Positions 36,634 to 50,621 of a DNA stretch of 64,000 nucleotides are shown here, piece by piece. This DNA is from Thamnaconus septentrionalis (Eukaryota > Chordata > Actinopteri > Tetraodontiformes > Monacanthidae). The stretch covers positions 8,863,361-8,927,360 of the forward strand of contig CM020501.1 in NCBI GenBank assembly GCA_009823395.1, read 5' to 3'. The translations under genes and the position numbers were made by a program. The notes under the pieces were generated by a model. That model saw only the letters and a program-made list of their open reading frames with translations, ran no database searches and was not told the DNA's origin. The stretch's first letter is position 1. Each line of letters starts with the position of its first letter.

Positions 36634-39600
36634 AACTAAACCTTTACCTCCGATGACACGCTGCGGTTCAACCGAGCTGGAGGCAGCACACCTAACGTTT
36701 CTCAGTCATGTCACGTCTGGTTTTGGTGCGGCACTCTGCAAGACTGTCACTAATGTTTCGCTGCCGTAGCCATACACGTCCCGTCCTGATTGGTCTCCCT
36801 AAAACTCGGGGCATAAAAACGGGGAGGGGAAACAAAGTTCATCAGCTGGAATTAATGCAGACTGTCCGGCCCACAATCAATATTTGCTCTAGCGCAGCTG
36901 TCCTGCGACATGAACTTAGGCAGCCAAACATTAATTATCCTCTTTGATGTCAGAGGATACTAACCTGGGCGGACACGATAAACATAATGGTGTCGTGATG
37001 TAAATGTTGTGCCGGTAATACATAGAGACTGCTGCTTTGTTGGATGTTAAGCAGGATGGTATTACTTATCTTTAAGAGACTGTAATTTCTAACCTGCTTC
37101 AAGCCTACAACCTGCAAAACAGGAGCAACACTTCCCTCATTTCACACGTTCACACAATTTCACGCATTTCAATAGACCTTTTTTTTTTGTTACAAATTAT
37201 TTATTTCACACGAAAAAAAATATTATATTCAAACCAGATTCTTCTCTGAACAAAAACCTTGAATTATCAAACAAAAAACAATTCCATCTTTGGCGAACTG
37301 GCTTCGGAGACGTTTTGTGCAAACACGTGAATCTGTCGGCGTGGGTAGACAAAGAGCTTTGGCAAACACAAACATCTTGGAGCCAGCCGGTTAAGTCCAT
37401 GAGTAACATTCAGGATGTGACTCAGTTTAAAATGCCGCGTTGTGCCGGCACATTCCTCACTTTCATTTTTACTTTCACACACCAGCGTCTGGGAAGAAGA
37501 TCAGGAAACGAAGCATCTTATTATCAGTCTGTCATTGATGCTTAATGTTAGCATCTAGCCCATGTAATTTGATATGATAACAATCTGATAAATTCATATC
37601 CAGACCCTATTTACAGCAGGTATTAAGAGATGATCTGTTCCTGGTTGGATTATCTGGATAATGAGTCTGATCACAAATATTTGCATTAAACTTCATCGTT
37701 GTAAAAATTCTCACTGTCCCACCGTAACCAGCGCAATCAGAAGAGGGCACTAATCCAAAGGTTTGTCTCAGTTTCACATACTCACTCCAGGTTTCTTTGT
37801 TCAGATGTGATGTTTAGATGCAGTTAACAGCCCTACCGGCTAAGGTCACATTTTGGCACCAGGCTTTGCCACAAACCCTCGTATCTCCTCACACAGAACC
37901 TACATCTTTACAGTGGTAAAAATGAAACGACAATTTTAGGGCTTGGCGTGGACTTGAGCTGGGCCACAAGAGTGCAACTTGGATCCATTGATGATTTATT
38001 AATGAATTTGATATCTCAGCAGATAAACATGGTAAAGTTTGCAATGACTAAATAGTGTCCAGCCTTTTGTTAAGTGCTTCTGATCATTTCAGCAGATTTG
38101 ACCTTGAATCACTGTGAGATCAAATTAACAAAAGACAATTTGCAGTTTCAAACAAGATCAAGTCAGATAGTACACCATTTTTTCTGTAGCTACTTTGTGA
38201 TTCATGTTGTGATTTTGGGTTGAAATTGGACATATTTTTTTCTTTTCCAAATATTTTGACTTTTGGAGAAAATTTCAAATTTTGGTTGCTCTCCAAATAA
38301 AGGGCCTCTCCCAGCAGGTCCAACAGGCATGTGGTGTAACCTGAACGGTTTCCACATATAAAATCTAGGTTCTGATGGAGGTCAAAATGGGCATGAAGGC
38401 AGCAACGGGCATTGATGTATTAGATGCATGAGGGTAATCTTTTAATCAATATAAAGAGGAAATACAATACTTTAAACTTCTAAAGCCGTACTAGCCTCCT
38501 TTACCTCTCCATCTTAAAGTAAACCCCTTAAATCTCGACCCCTAATCCGCAGTCTTTGCCTCGGTAAAGTGCTCAGTGCTGCAGATTCTGAATCTGCCTG
38601 CTGCACAGTAGCAGTCCCACAATCAATGTAATGGAGTAAAACAGTCTATGACAGTGAATGGCTTCTGCAATACAAAGCCATGACTTGTCAAAATGTTCCA
38701 CTGACATTGTGTAGAAGGAAGTGTTTGTTTTTTTGTTTTTGTTTTGTTTTTGTGGCAGCTGTTGCAGTATCACAAACCTCTTTTGAATGCAGTCTCAAGG
38801 TATGTTTCATTGTGAAGGATGTGGTTGATGCAGAAAAATGGGGGAGGATCTCCACACAATTTTTATTTACTCATAAAATGTTTTTAAAGGTTGCATCGCA
38901 AGTTCAGGGCTTTACCGGCATTTAATGTAATAGAAAACACATATACATGTTTAAAAGCTAGTGTTATAAATCAATTACTGTTTACATTCACTAATAACAA
39001 CCATTTATATTTACATAAAGGCTGGGTAAGGAGGTGTAGAACACCTCCCTACCAGTGGAGGTGCTGCATTGTGCTGTTGTGTTTATACTTTGTCCCGGAA
39101 CCTGTTTTTTCATGGTTTTAGCCTGAAATCACTGCTAGAATAATACATTTGTGAGATCAGGTGGGACATCAGAAAATAGGGATTAAAACTGACACTGTTT
39201 GCAGCACACCATTTAACCATTAGATGCTGCTAAACCTTCTACACAGGCCCTTTAATTTTTGATTTAATTTTTGATTTTTTTATGCCCCAGCTTACAAGGT
39301 ATTAGGTGGAGCTGCTTGGAAATTGGTGTTAAGTGTTTCGTACTTTAAAACTAAAATCTACAATTTTTGGTTGAGTATGCAAAAATACTCTCTGAATATC
39401 AGAAGTATTCCCAGCAAAGCTAGCGCAAAGTTTCTACTGATAGCTGCTGAAAGTTTAGCCTGTGTGAAAAAAGAAGGGAAAACCCTGGCTGGGACGGCAG
39501 TCTGCGGCTTCACACTGCAGCAACAGCTTTGTGGAGCATTGTTCAGAATATATTATCAGCTTGTATTTCCGCATTTTCCCCAACTTTAGCTGTATTACGT

Positions 39601-41542
39601 TTGGACCTGCTGTTACTTATTTACAAAGATACTGGCTGGATGCAAATGCTAGAGACTTTCGCAGTTCTACTGCCTGCTTGAGCTTGATTAAAACATCAGT
39701 TAGAACCTATTTACTGGTCAATTCTGTATATTTGAATGTTTTTATTGAATGCGTCATATAGCCAAAACATAATACTGTTATTTCTGAAGTTGTGTTTGTG
39801 GTCTTAGAGTGTGACTTTCACCATCTTCCACGTTTTGTTTTTTGTTTTTTTGTTTTTTTTAGTTCTGTGAGCTGATCAATCCAAAGAAAGAAATATAAGA
39901 GAAATATCTTCTGGCAAAATAAAGTTGAGACGTGGGCCGGAAACAAAAACTTTTACTGACACTCAAAAGGACAAAGACCTCTCTATACAACACTGCAGAG
40001 ACAATTACAACATGTCAAAGTATTCCGCATTGTTGAAACACAAAAACATTTTTGTTAAAATCAGTTACAGTCGCTTCAGTGTTTGGAAGTGGGACTGAAT
40101 AATTGGTAGATTATCAGCATGAGTGCTTCATCTCCCTATACGTCATATACAATGCGATTCCAAAGGCTGTGCTCCTCATTTTTAACATTGCCCTCCTTTC
40201 ACGCTCATACTCTGAAATGATGGAAGCTTTACCAACCGTACCAGGCAAATCATAAAAGAAAAAAAAAACTGTAAAATGTCCTTGGTCAAGCGCAAAGTTG
40301 AAATCCAGGTCAGATTCTGCTCTGCACGGTTTTAAAGTTCACCGCTTCACCTCGTCTGCCGTCAGCAGCCAGGCAAAAATGTAACCAGGCGTCTGAGGGC
40401 ATTTTCATAGAGGAGCGCGTTCGACATTTCCAAGAGTTCGTATTTTGTGAGCAAAAAAATCCTGCTAAAAATGTCTCTTTCATGTGACAAACATGACAGG
40501 TACGGCTCAGTTATTCCTCAAGACCAGGTGCACTTTTAACACCCCGTGTCACTCATTTCTGGAGGCAGGAAAACAGGGGAAGGCGTCTTTAAAACACACA
40601 CATTCTATAGCAGCGGCGGCAGCGGTGGAAGGGCAGAAGTGGCAGGATGGGAGCTGCTGCCAGACACATTACAAGGAGCTCTAATGAGGGAGCCCACACT
40701 CACATCGCCCCCACCGCCGCCGCCACAGAGGAACGCAAGGCGGGAATTAATTGTGAGGGCGATGATGGCGAGCGAGCTGTGGAGCAGGTCATTACTGCAC
40801 GCCTCCTTCTGGAGCGCCGCGGGCAGAGCGTGGAACGCCACGCTACTTGCACAATTCCCATGATCCCACAGGAGGGGGTGGGGGCCCGCAGATAGGAGGA
40901 GGGGGATGAGGAGGAGGAGGAGAGGGAGGAGGGATGGAGGGGACACAGAGGAGCTGGAGGAACAGAAATAGAGGAAGATACTGGAAGGAAAGGCTTCCTC
41001 TTTGTTGCACATGCAAAATGTGAGGTTTTAAAATAGGTTTTTCTACATTTCTCCCTCCACATTTGGCTGTCTTGGACATGTGCTGCTGTAGAGCTGATCT
41101 CCACATTCATTTTCACACACGAAAACAGATGAGAAAAGCTACATTTTATTCACTGTAATTACTTAAAAATGTATTTCTTTTTTAAATGTAATTTTTTACT
41201 TGACATGGAATATTTCAGGCCGCGGCTTGAATTAGTAAAATTGGATTTCAATCTGAATATGTGTCCATAATACCAACAAAAATGTAAGGAATAGCACAAT
41301 GGGACAATAGGTAGGTGAAAAGCAAATAAAAACAAAGGTAGGGCACCTCATAGCCAAAGTAGATTTAAGAGAGAGTGAGGGGGAGGGGGTGGAGAAAAAA
41401 TAAATAAAAGCTCCACATCCAGGCAATGATCAGATTTTCTCCTGGTCTAATCTGCACGCAGTCCCACTCTTTGTCATTTCTCTTTGTGTGTTTTTTCGCC
41501 CTTACGAAACCCGTGACATCAAACCGAACGCATTGGACACAT

Positions 41543-41555
41543 TGCCCTCTAGTGG
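41543..41555 (-). promoter_or_regulatory. CTCF-like site CCACTAGAGGGCA
   Basis: The plus strand reads TGCCCTCTAGTGG; its complement CCACTAGAGGGCA is a full match to the classical CTCF core. It lies between the divergent cxxc4 and tet2 promoters. Binding is not shown by sequence alone, and similar words occur in some fish repeats. Confidence 0.5.
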
Positions 41556-42818
41556 ATATTCAATGTATGTATGGAATGTATATCACAGAGGAGATTTTTT
41601 TTTTAAGTGACTAAAAAAAATGCGTTCACAGCTTTTCACTGATTTGAACTGATTAACTATTAATGTTAAAGAAGTGAAGAATAAATGATGAACGAATGAA
41701 TGAGGGGCACAATTTTGGACCCATGAGTAAGTCAACCTGTTTCAGTGGGGGTAAGAAATACAAAGCAAAAGAACATTACTGGCCACATAGCACTGAACAC
41801 AACAATATATAATTAGAATAAGAAGGAAATCACTAAGGTATTGCATAGCATTACAGCATCCTGAAGTTAAAAAAATAGGGGGGGTTCAACGGGTCTGTTT
41901 TAATTTTGTGGCCTGAATTGAATTTTTATTGCTCATCGGTTTGCCAGTTATTCTGCTAGCTTAGCAACCTTGTCTAGATTGGTTTTGAACACAGAAAATC
42001 TGTAAGAATTTCAACATTTTTCATATCATCATCATTAAAAGTTATTTTATGTCTTTATTCAAACTTATCAATGCTGCTGGACCTTTTGGAATGTGAACTG
42101 GTATTGGTGTTACTAACAACTGTACCTAGACCAAGGTCGCACTGAAATGTTGTTTGGCAGTGTGCACCATCTGTGTGAAACAATTTGTCTCCTGCATGGT
42201 CATATGTTGTAAAAAATGCAATCATGTAATCAAACTGTCTGCAAATCATTATTTTCATTTACAGTCAATGATCGGTGGCTTTAATGCATTAGAGTATAGA
42301 ACAAAAGAAAAAAGAGATAAGTCTAAAGCATAAATAGGAAAATACATTTCAAACATAAATATCGCTGCTCCATGCAACTGGTGCTATTAGCTGCAGCTTT
42401 CGAATAAAATTCTCTCTATGGACACTGAAAATTCATTATGACTCAGTAGCCAAGTAAAAAAAAAAGAAATGCAAGTTAACACCAGGCGACTTTTCCTCGT
42501 AATTGCCCCCTCCCCCCACCCTTCCGCCCATAAGCGGGAAGCCTTTTTGCGTTATCTTAACTCATAACGAGAGAGCGGAGACACACCTCTTTGATGATGT
42601 ATTTAACGACCCCCATTCAGCGCTTTTGCGTTTTCTCACAACTTCCATGACTGGAAACCCTAATGAGACCCGTGCTGTTGCCTTGGGGACGGCCAAGCCC
42701 ATAGCATTAGCACATGAAATCATTTAGGCCATGTCTCCCTGAATAAAAATATCATTAAGAAGAGCTTGCAGAAAAAGTGAGCCCAGAAGCACACTGCTGC
42801 CAGTGCCCTCCTCCCGTT

Positions 42819-42838
42819 GATAAGGTCTAGACCTTATC
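42819..42838. repeat. 20-base perfect palindrome GATAAGGTCTAGACCTTATC
   Basis: Every base pairs with its mirror. The outer arms are GATA-type sites (GATAAG and CTTATC), and the centre AGGTCTAGACCT resembles two nuclear-receptor half-sites in palindromic arrangement. It lies in single-copy-looking intergenic DNA. Confidence 0.7.
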
Positions 42839-43559
42839 CTAAAGCTGAGAACGAACACAGCCTTGCTCTGTTTCTGTTAGCATTAGGCTAAATAGTGCCC
42901 CCATAGGAAAACTGGTTGTTTGGCAATCTGTACAGACGGCTGTATTAAAAAAAAAAAAAAAAAAAGCACATCTTAGATGAATCAGAACAACAACAAAAAG
43001 CCTCAATTGAAAAGCAAGGAAAAGTTACATTTTGGTTTCCATGAACTGTCCATGTCATGGTACAAGTCAGAACTGAAACTATAGCTAAGTGCTTGCTTGA
43101 TAATAGCGGCTGATAAACTGTATTAACGGAAAATGTCTCACTCACATTGAGTCCATTTTGAGATCTTTATTGTTCACACCAGATTTCATTAAAATAACAT
43201 TGCACTATAAATTGAATAAATAGTTATTAATTATAAGCCTTTATGGATCTCCAGATCTCAGCTTTAGCTTCTTGCTAAAACTGTTGCTCTGTTAAACCCT
43301 CCAAATGTTTGGAAAGGAGCAGAAACGAGGTGACCTCAAGGAGTGAATGACCACTGGCCACAATGGTTATTGTGAACCTGGGAGAGACCCAGGATCGCCT
43401 TTGTGAGAATTAGAAAGGGTGCTGATTCTTATACTGAATTGTGCGTACCTGCACACACTGTCAGAAATGTAAAACAAAAATTGCTCATTGACAGGCTACA
43501 TTACTGTTGGAGACACAGTGGATAAAAAAAATTGCACAATATCTGACCATTTAGCAGGC

Positions 43560-44208
43560 AATCTGCTTGACTCTCTTTGACTCTTTTGACTCTATCTACT
43601 CTGTCCAAACTAGCTCTCATTATGCTTTGTACAGTATGCTCGATATGCATGATACTGCCGCAGTCTCTGTGTCCCCGGCAAGTGATGACCACTGCGCCAG
43701 GAGCTGGATTGTGCTGTCCTGGGGTCTTGGTGTCATCGCTTTGTCCCACCACCACGCCTAGGACCTGGACTTGTCCTATCGGCAGATTGTCCATCGGGAT
43801 AGGCTCTTGCCTTCCAAAGCATGGACACTTACAGCCCACGCGGACAGCAGCCTTGAATTATTTCCTATTCTTTGTGTTTATATCCTTTTTATTGAATGCC
43901 TGGTTGGTGTATCTGTTTTTCACTCTGTCCTGTCTGCCACCCTGGCTCACTACTCCTTTCTCTCTTTCTCTGTATCTCCTCTATTTTTGTATTTCACCCC
44001 AACTACTCATAGGCAGATGATGGCCCTCTGGAGTCTGGTTCTGCCCTAGGTTTCTTCCCACAGGGGAGTTTTTCCCAGCCACTGTCGCATCTTGCTTGCT
44101 CCGGGGGCCCGGTTGGTTCTCTCTGATTGTATAAAGCGCTTTGAGACGCCATTGGTTGTGATTTAGCGCTGTACAAATAAAAGTTTATTATTATTATATT
44201 ATTATATC
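43560..44208 (+). mobile_element. LINE/SINE-like 3' fragment with TTA-rich tail
   Basis: The segment GGTTTCTTCC...GGGAGTTTTTCC...AAGCGCTTTGAGAC...TTGTGATTTAGCGCTGTACAAATAAA followed by (TTA)n is a common interspersed 3' end in fish genomes, as I recall. The left boundary is uncertain and I see no clear target duplication. The open frames through it (both strands) are not host genes. The exact family cannot be assigned without a repeat library. Confidence 0.6.
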
Positions 44209-45523
44209 AGTTCACCAACTAGATATCGCAGTTTCGTGCTACATGTACACCACAACAAAACGGTCCCCTGCACGTCCTTAGCATCCTTAGTTTTAGCTTA
44301 GAGACATGTGATGACCACTGAACATGACTCTCAACTTAATGTGAACAATGTCAGTGATGAAGTGACATAAATACGCAGTAACGCAGGTGAGAAGACATCT
44401 TCCCCTGAACTACAATTTAGGACACTATTTTAACAGGCTAGGTTAACATTAGCATTGAGCTGAGTCCGTTTGCTAATTATGGTTTACTGACCGAGTATCA
44501 TGAGTGGGGCTGTGGCTCTGTAGGAAGGCAGAGAAGAAGAGGAGATGCTCAGAAAACAACCTGAAGGTGTGCAATGTCACTCTCTGCTGTAGAAGGTTGC
44601 TGGTTCTGCACAAAGCAAAGGGTGGCTATCCTGATTCTGATAAGCTCAATGTGACACATAACTCCCTTGAGATGGCTGTAGTTTTTAATACTTGATAATT
44701 ATTTACTGCTTACTTTGTAAACATGTTTTGCTGCACCCATAAACCCAATTCTTCGTCCTTGGTTAGAGTCCGAGACATTTGCACCGCACTGATTCTCTTT
44801 TACCGATCCACCACAACATAACCTTGACTGGAATAACATTGATTGTGCTCACAGCTGAAATCCCCCTTGACCGTGAGGTCCGGACGGTCTGCCACACACC
44901 TAGTGTAAGCTTTTATCACAACCACATCAGAGAACTACAGAGCCTCGCAGCTCCAGAAGCATTCAGCAGTCCATAATCTATGAGTCATCTTTAACCTGTG
45001 TCGCTGCTGCTGCAGCTGCAGGATAGAGACTGAAGGTCAGAAGTTAGTCCACATTACATTGATTCCAACATCCGTTTAGCTTGTTGCTTCCCACCGATTT
45101 GTCCAGCTAACCACAGGTTTGCAGTCCACAGAATCAATCATTGTTTTAAAAGATTAGCAGGATTTTATGAAACATTCTCCAATCTGGATGGTGGCTGCTG
45201 TGAAGCAGTGCCTTCGCCAACACAATTGTCAAGCAAAATACCAAAAGTATTAAGTCAAGCATTTCCACCGCATATGCACAATGAGAGCATCCCCTTATCT
45301 GCAGTTATCTGCGTTCATTTCAGGCCCACGCAAAATTTCATTTCAAATGCACTGTCAGCGGAAACTATGACATGCCGACAGTGTCGTGCGTCTCCCCTTG
45401 TAATGAATTTAACATTGAACGCGCTTGTAAGACAGTCAGTGTTTTTGTCAGCCAATTAAATAAAATAAATCCATCTAATGAATTAAAAAGAAGCACTACA
45501 GGAGCGTTCAGCCAGAATTAAAA

Positions 45524-45558
45524 AAATATATATGTATACTGTATATAAATATATAAAA

Positions 45559-45589
<31 letters not shown>

Positions 45590-45590
45590 G
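45524..45590. repeat. AT-rich (TA)n tract
   Basis: Interrupted TA repeats followed by a short CA run. Confidence 0.88.
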
Positions 45591-48500
45591 TGTCTGATAT
45601 ATAACTTGCAATTGAAGTTAATTCTTTTGTATATGTTTACACTGTGCTTGTGCACTTTGCACTGGTTATAGAAGGAAATTGATTCAGGGATCTCCTGTCA
45701 TTGCACACAAGCCTTCATAAACAAACGTGTATTCCGCTTAAATGTCTTTCATCTTATTACTGCTCAGTTGACCCAGTTGAGGGGAAACAAGGATTAACAC
45801 CAACACTGACTGCAGTATTCTCTCTTAGCGTGAGATGACGCTAAACCCTACAAAACGGGCCTTTAAGCTGGACACGGTCCCCGTCTTTTTCGATAAATGC
45901 AACAAATGCCTTCATCTGTCTCTGTCCTCCGGCCGCAAACCTGCAAAGTCACCTGAAAATCCTCAACACAGTGTGAAAATTTATGTAAGTCCTTGTTTTT
46001 CTATTTGCGAGTGGAGGGCTGGAAGGCAGGGAGGGAGGGAGGGCACTGGTGAGGCGCTCGTGTTCGTGCGTAAATCATGTTGGACCATATGCCTCCTTCC
46101 TCCGCAGAGCGCACGCATCTGAAATTGATCGTCAACCATCTCTCGCTCGCAGCGGCGTGGGTAGAGGGAGAGCAAGGTCACAGCCAAGGACTTGCCACAA
46201 TCAGCGACGGGCTGCGTCGGGGGGGAGGGGGTTGGTGGGTGGGGGATGGGGGGCTTATGTGTCACGCCACAGCTGTTCCGCCGCATTCACCGAGTCACAA
46301 GCACGTCCTCGCGGCTGCAAAACATCACCTTAATTACCTCTAATGCCGGAGCGTCTCCTCTGCGTCTGGAGGAATTCTGCCCTAATCTCAGCCTAATCTC
46401 CGCCATCCGCATGCACGCACTGTTTCAGGGCTGAAATCACACTTATCGCTGTTTTCTTTTCCACCTCAACCTCTCAGGTTTTTTTTTTTTTTTTGTTCAA
46501 GCATTTTACGGTTTGGCAGTTCTGGGAAGGAGGGGATGGTGTTGATGAGAGACAACAGGGCTGTTGTGGGGCAGGGCTGCTGTGCCAAAGCAGGTGAAGG
46601 ACTAGTTTCATGTTTGCGCCATCCGAAGAGAACGTCTCAGCTGCCGAGGCGAAGATAAGCAAAAGGCAGGCAGCTGCTGCCTGCTGGCTGCTGCGCGGCT
46701 GACTCTTTCACAAGTACACCATCGACTCTGACTGGGAAAGCAAGAGTCAGAACTGTGCAATGAACTGCTTACGCCCAGGTTGTTGGGAAGCAAATCTGGT
46801 AAAAGAGCATGGCTGTCTTTTGGCACAATATTTGGATTTTTTTTTTTTTTTTTAATATAGTATTGTACTTGAGTACACTAAGTAAGCTTAAACAAGCAGG
46901 CTGAGGGCCTGCTGTTTTCATTTTATTTCATTAGCCCATTTGTTCCGTCTATGTGCATAGTTGTGCTTTGTTTTGTTTTGGTTTTTTTCTAGTTTTTCAC
47001 TTAATTTGTGACTTGCTTCCTAAACTTCTCTGACATCATTGGGTAATATTTCATCTAATGACAAATCCAGTGTTTTAAGTACTCTTTAAATTGTCACAAA
47101 CTGAGTCTGGTTAAGTTTTGTGACATGTTCTTGTTTAGTGTTTCATGTTGTCTCATCTTTACTTACTGCTTTATTTTGTGCTCACCTTCTTTCTCACATT
47201 TCTGATTTCCCATCTCTGTGCACACCTGTCCAGTTCCCCACCCTGATTGTCTCACCTGCTAACAATTACCTCTCTGTTTCCCTTTGTCTTGTTTTAAGCT
47301 GCCAAGTCATGCTTGCCAGGTGTTTTTATTGCATAGTTTGAAAAACTGAGAACGTCCCCCCCGTTGATATAAATGTTATTTCTTTTCTGATCCTCCTTGA
47401 GAGGATTTCAAGCATTTTGTCCTTTTTTGTAGCTTCATTGAGTCTTTTTTTTTTGACTTTGCATGGCCATTGAATGTTTTTTGTCATTCAGTCAAGCATC
47501 ACAAGTATCACTACTAGTCCTGCTATCGTCATGATACCACATTTAGTGATCCTTCCTTCTGCCAGCCAACAACTGACTTGATAAAAAGAATAGAAAAAGA
47601 AGTAGGAGTGGAAAAAGGGGATCTGAGCATATACACATTTAAAGCTACTGAACTGGTGTGACTCACAGACCAAATGTCAAGAACCACATTTTCACTGAGC
47701 AGATGCCCTTTATTTATTTTCCCTCTGAAACATAGTTTATTTGAAAAGAGAAAGAACATTTTAAAAAGATCACCTTTTTTAATGCGTATAATTGACTAAA
47801 ATGAGTAGTTTAAATTGAGGAAGAACTACACAGAAAATTGGCAGAACGGTGCTAAAAAACCTCTGGCACTCATTCAGAAGGAGGGACTGCATTGTTGGTA
47901 ATCCACCAGCAGGGGTCATCATGCGCCCCACCGTGAACACCAGTAAATGGAATATGAAGACAGAGACCATCAGGGCTGGGAGAGCATGTAGTCTCTCTAT
48001 TAGGTCTGAACATCCAGTGTCTGTGTTTAGGCTTTTTGCAATTTTTTTTTTTTTTTTTTTTTTTTGCTACATTCTCTCTTTGGTTTCTTCTTTGTTCTCC
48101 AGACTTCAGTTTGTCTTTTGCATTTCCACTGAATGGTGGAAATGGTTTTATGGTGAGATAAGTGCATCAATCGCACCACAAACCCAAACAAGCTCGCAGC
48201 AGTGACCCAAAGGAGAAGGGTGGGTGTTGATTCCCCAGGGAGATCAAGAGTCGCAGGCGTAAGCAAAAGGCCTGGATCCCGCAGTTGACAAAAAAGGGGT
48301 TCACCCAGCTCCGAATGGAGGGTCGCGACTGTGGAGCCTCCTGCTGGGAGGCCGTGTGTATGGGCAGGATGGAAGCACCTGCAATCTTAACGCGGGAATC
48401 GGCTCTTAAACCTCTCAGGAGCAGTCGGTCACCGCGGGAACAGCGGTGGGCCGTGATTGGCCTTGTCTAACCCTGCTGTGTCCTGAGAGCTTCTCAATTG

Positions 48501-48899
48501 TTAGTAGGCGCAATCAGGGCAGGCCAGTGAGGCATTGTAAGGAAGAACAAAAGTCTTTTGGTTGTGAATGTGGGGAAGGGACAAAATGCCTTGTTTTGGG
48601 AAAAAACAAGCAAAAAAATGCTCAAATTTGTTAACGTTTGCAGATTGACACGAGCAATACCACCACTTACTCTCCCTCTCTTTCTTGTAAAGCTCAACCC
48701 CCACCAGCCTCCCCTGCTGTGGCTTAAACAATTAAGCCATGTGAAGTTCCCCACTAACGACTCTTCCTTGTCTTTTAAGATAACTACAGGAGGAGGGACA
48801 GTGGTGGTTGACATCTTGTTAGTGGGGGGTGGGGGGGTTCCCTGTGGTCGTTCCCTTGTGTATTGGCTCAAACTGAGGACACCTTCTTATTACCCTGAG

Positions 48900-48940
<41 letters not shown>
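48900..48940. repeat. (GT)n microsatellite
   Basis: About 19 GT units, about 3.8 kb upstream of tet2 exon 1. Confidence 0.94.
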
Positions 48941-48942
<2 letters not shown>

Positions 48943-50583
48943 AGATTGCCCCAGGTGAGACACGTTTTAAGCCAGCGGTGCTCGTGTGAAGTGCTGGTTC
49001 TCTCAGCTCCATTGAGGAGCGCCAGTGGGCTTGTTGCGCCTCAAGCCCCTTCCCACCAGTTGCAAGAAAGCTGTAAATCATTGCATTTGGCACAAGTCAG
49101 CCTGCGGCCTCAGCTTCATTTGCGAACAAACGATTCACGCCGAATATGAAAGCAACGCTGTCATGGGTAGTTAAAAGGAGTCAATTAATGGTAATGTAGG
49201 CACATGCGAAAGCAAAGTTGAAGTGGGCAAAGGGGAGGCACCTAGACGAGAAGGTCATTTTAGGCCTCTCCCATGTTCACATCAAAATGAAAAAACAAAA
49301 ACAAACCAAAAAAACAACACCTAAGATAATGACCTAAAACTAATTTATACTTGATTATGCTCGTTGTACAAAATTGATGTAATAAAAGTTGAAAGAGATT
49401 TTCATGTAAGTATATATAAAAGGGCACATTCTATCTGTAAGACATCAAACCAACCACCAATTTTCAGCAACTCAATGTGTCAACAGAAAAACAGTCAAGA
49501 GCTAAATCTCCTTTTTAATTTGTTTTCGTGCCCTAAAGGAATACCACAATTAAAGTCAGCTATCTACTGCTCCTTCGCAATTTGATAAAGGCTCTTGAGA
49601 CAATTACACATAACACAGGAGTTCCATGGCGTGAAATCTATTGTAGCAAAGAACCCCTACATTTTTAAGAATAAATAAATAAATAAACAGATGTGCTTGT
49701 ATTTTGTTATCCTTGTGTCTGGAAGATGCAACAGTTCAATTTCAATTTGTGTGACTTTCGTTATTTGTTGTGAGAAAATGAACACTTTTGAAATGTATAT
49801 AATGGACATAATATCCAGCATTACCAGAAGGTTGAGCTCTACAGCGCTCAATGGCGAATGAATGGCGAATGAAACACTGTGAATAAAGACTGCCTCGACT
49901 TGTGCATTTCGCTTCATTTCCTGTTTTGTTTAGTCTTGCGTGGTTACCGTCACTTCTCACGCAAGTTTAATACTGTCCTGCAAAAATGAAGCCAAATGAA
50001 AAAGCTGCATTCCATGAAATCTGTTGGCTAGGAGAGCATGTGAAAACGGCCCCACTGAAAATTCCAGCAATTCTTTTTGGTAGTAGTTTCCAGGAATTGT
50101 AGTGTAAACATGGCTTAAACTAAAGCAATGGGTGCATTAAAAAAAAAGTCATTGAGCATCCTTCACACACCCTGAGCGTCGACTCCAGGCGCCAAGTCCA
50201 TCACGTGACAAGTGTGACTGAATTCTGACGATCCTGGGCCGGCATGAGGCATCGGCTCTGCGTTTACAGATGAGGTGTTGGCACGTGCACCCTACACCTT
50301 TGAAATGAGGCGACGTGAGGTCAATGGAGAGATAATCTCGGATTTACGAGTTACAGTAGCTCTAATTGGGCAAAACCCCAGCAAGGAGCTGTTCCAGCAA
50401 ACCACTGGCAACATACACAGAGAAAAGACAATACAGCCGCTTGAAGCTGCCTGTGAGGTAAACCTTGATAAATGGACTCAGTGCCCTACTGGAATGTTGT
50501 TGCAGCAAATCAAACACAAATAAAAGCATCTGCAGAAGTAAGAGCATGTTTATACTTTGACCTTTATTGCCAGACACCACTAT

Positions 50584-50621
50584 GGGAGTCTTTCAATAAG
50601 GACACCGGTTGAAAGACTCCC
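50584..50621. repeat. Perfect 13-base inverted repeat (hairpin) upstream of tet2
   Basis: GGGAGTCTTTCAA at 50584-50596 and TTGAAAGACTCCC at 50609-50621 are exact reverse complements separated by 12 bases. The pairing extends three more positions if G-U is allowed. The sequence is not a simple repeat. Its position is about 2.2 kb upstream of tet2 exon 1. Confidence 0.75.

Noticed and set aside
39033..39051. Short hairpin GGAGGTGTAGAACACCTCC
   Set aside because: Arms of only eight bases are expected several times by chance in a window this size.
43577..44049. 147- and 92-residue frames
   Set aside because: Both lie in the LINE/SINE-like 3' fragment and do not match a reverse transcriptase or any host protein I know.
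47906..47918. CTCF-like word CCAGCAGGGGTCA
   Set aside because: One mismatch in the core; too weak to list as a site on its own.
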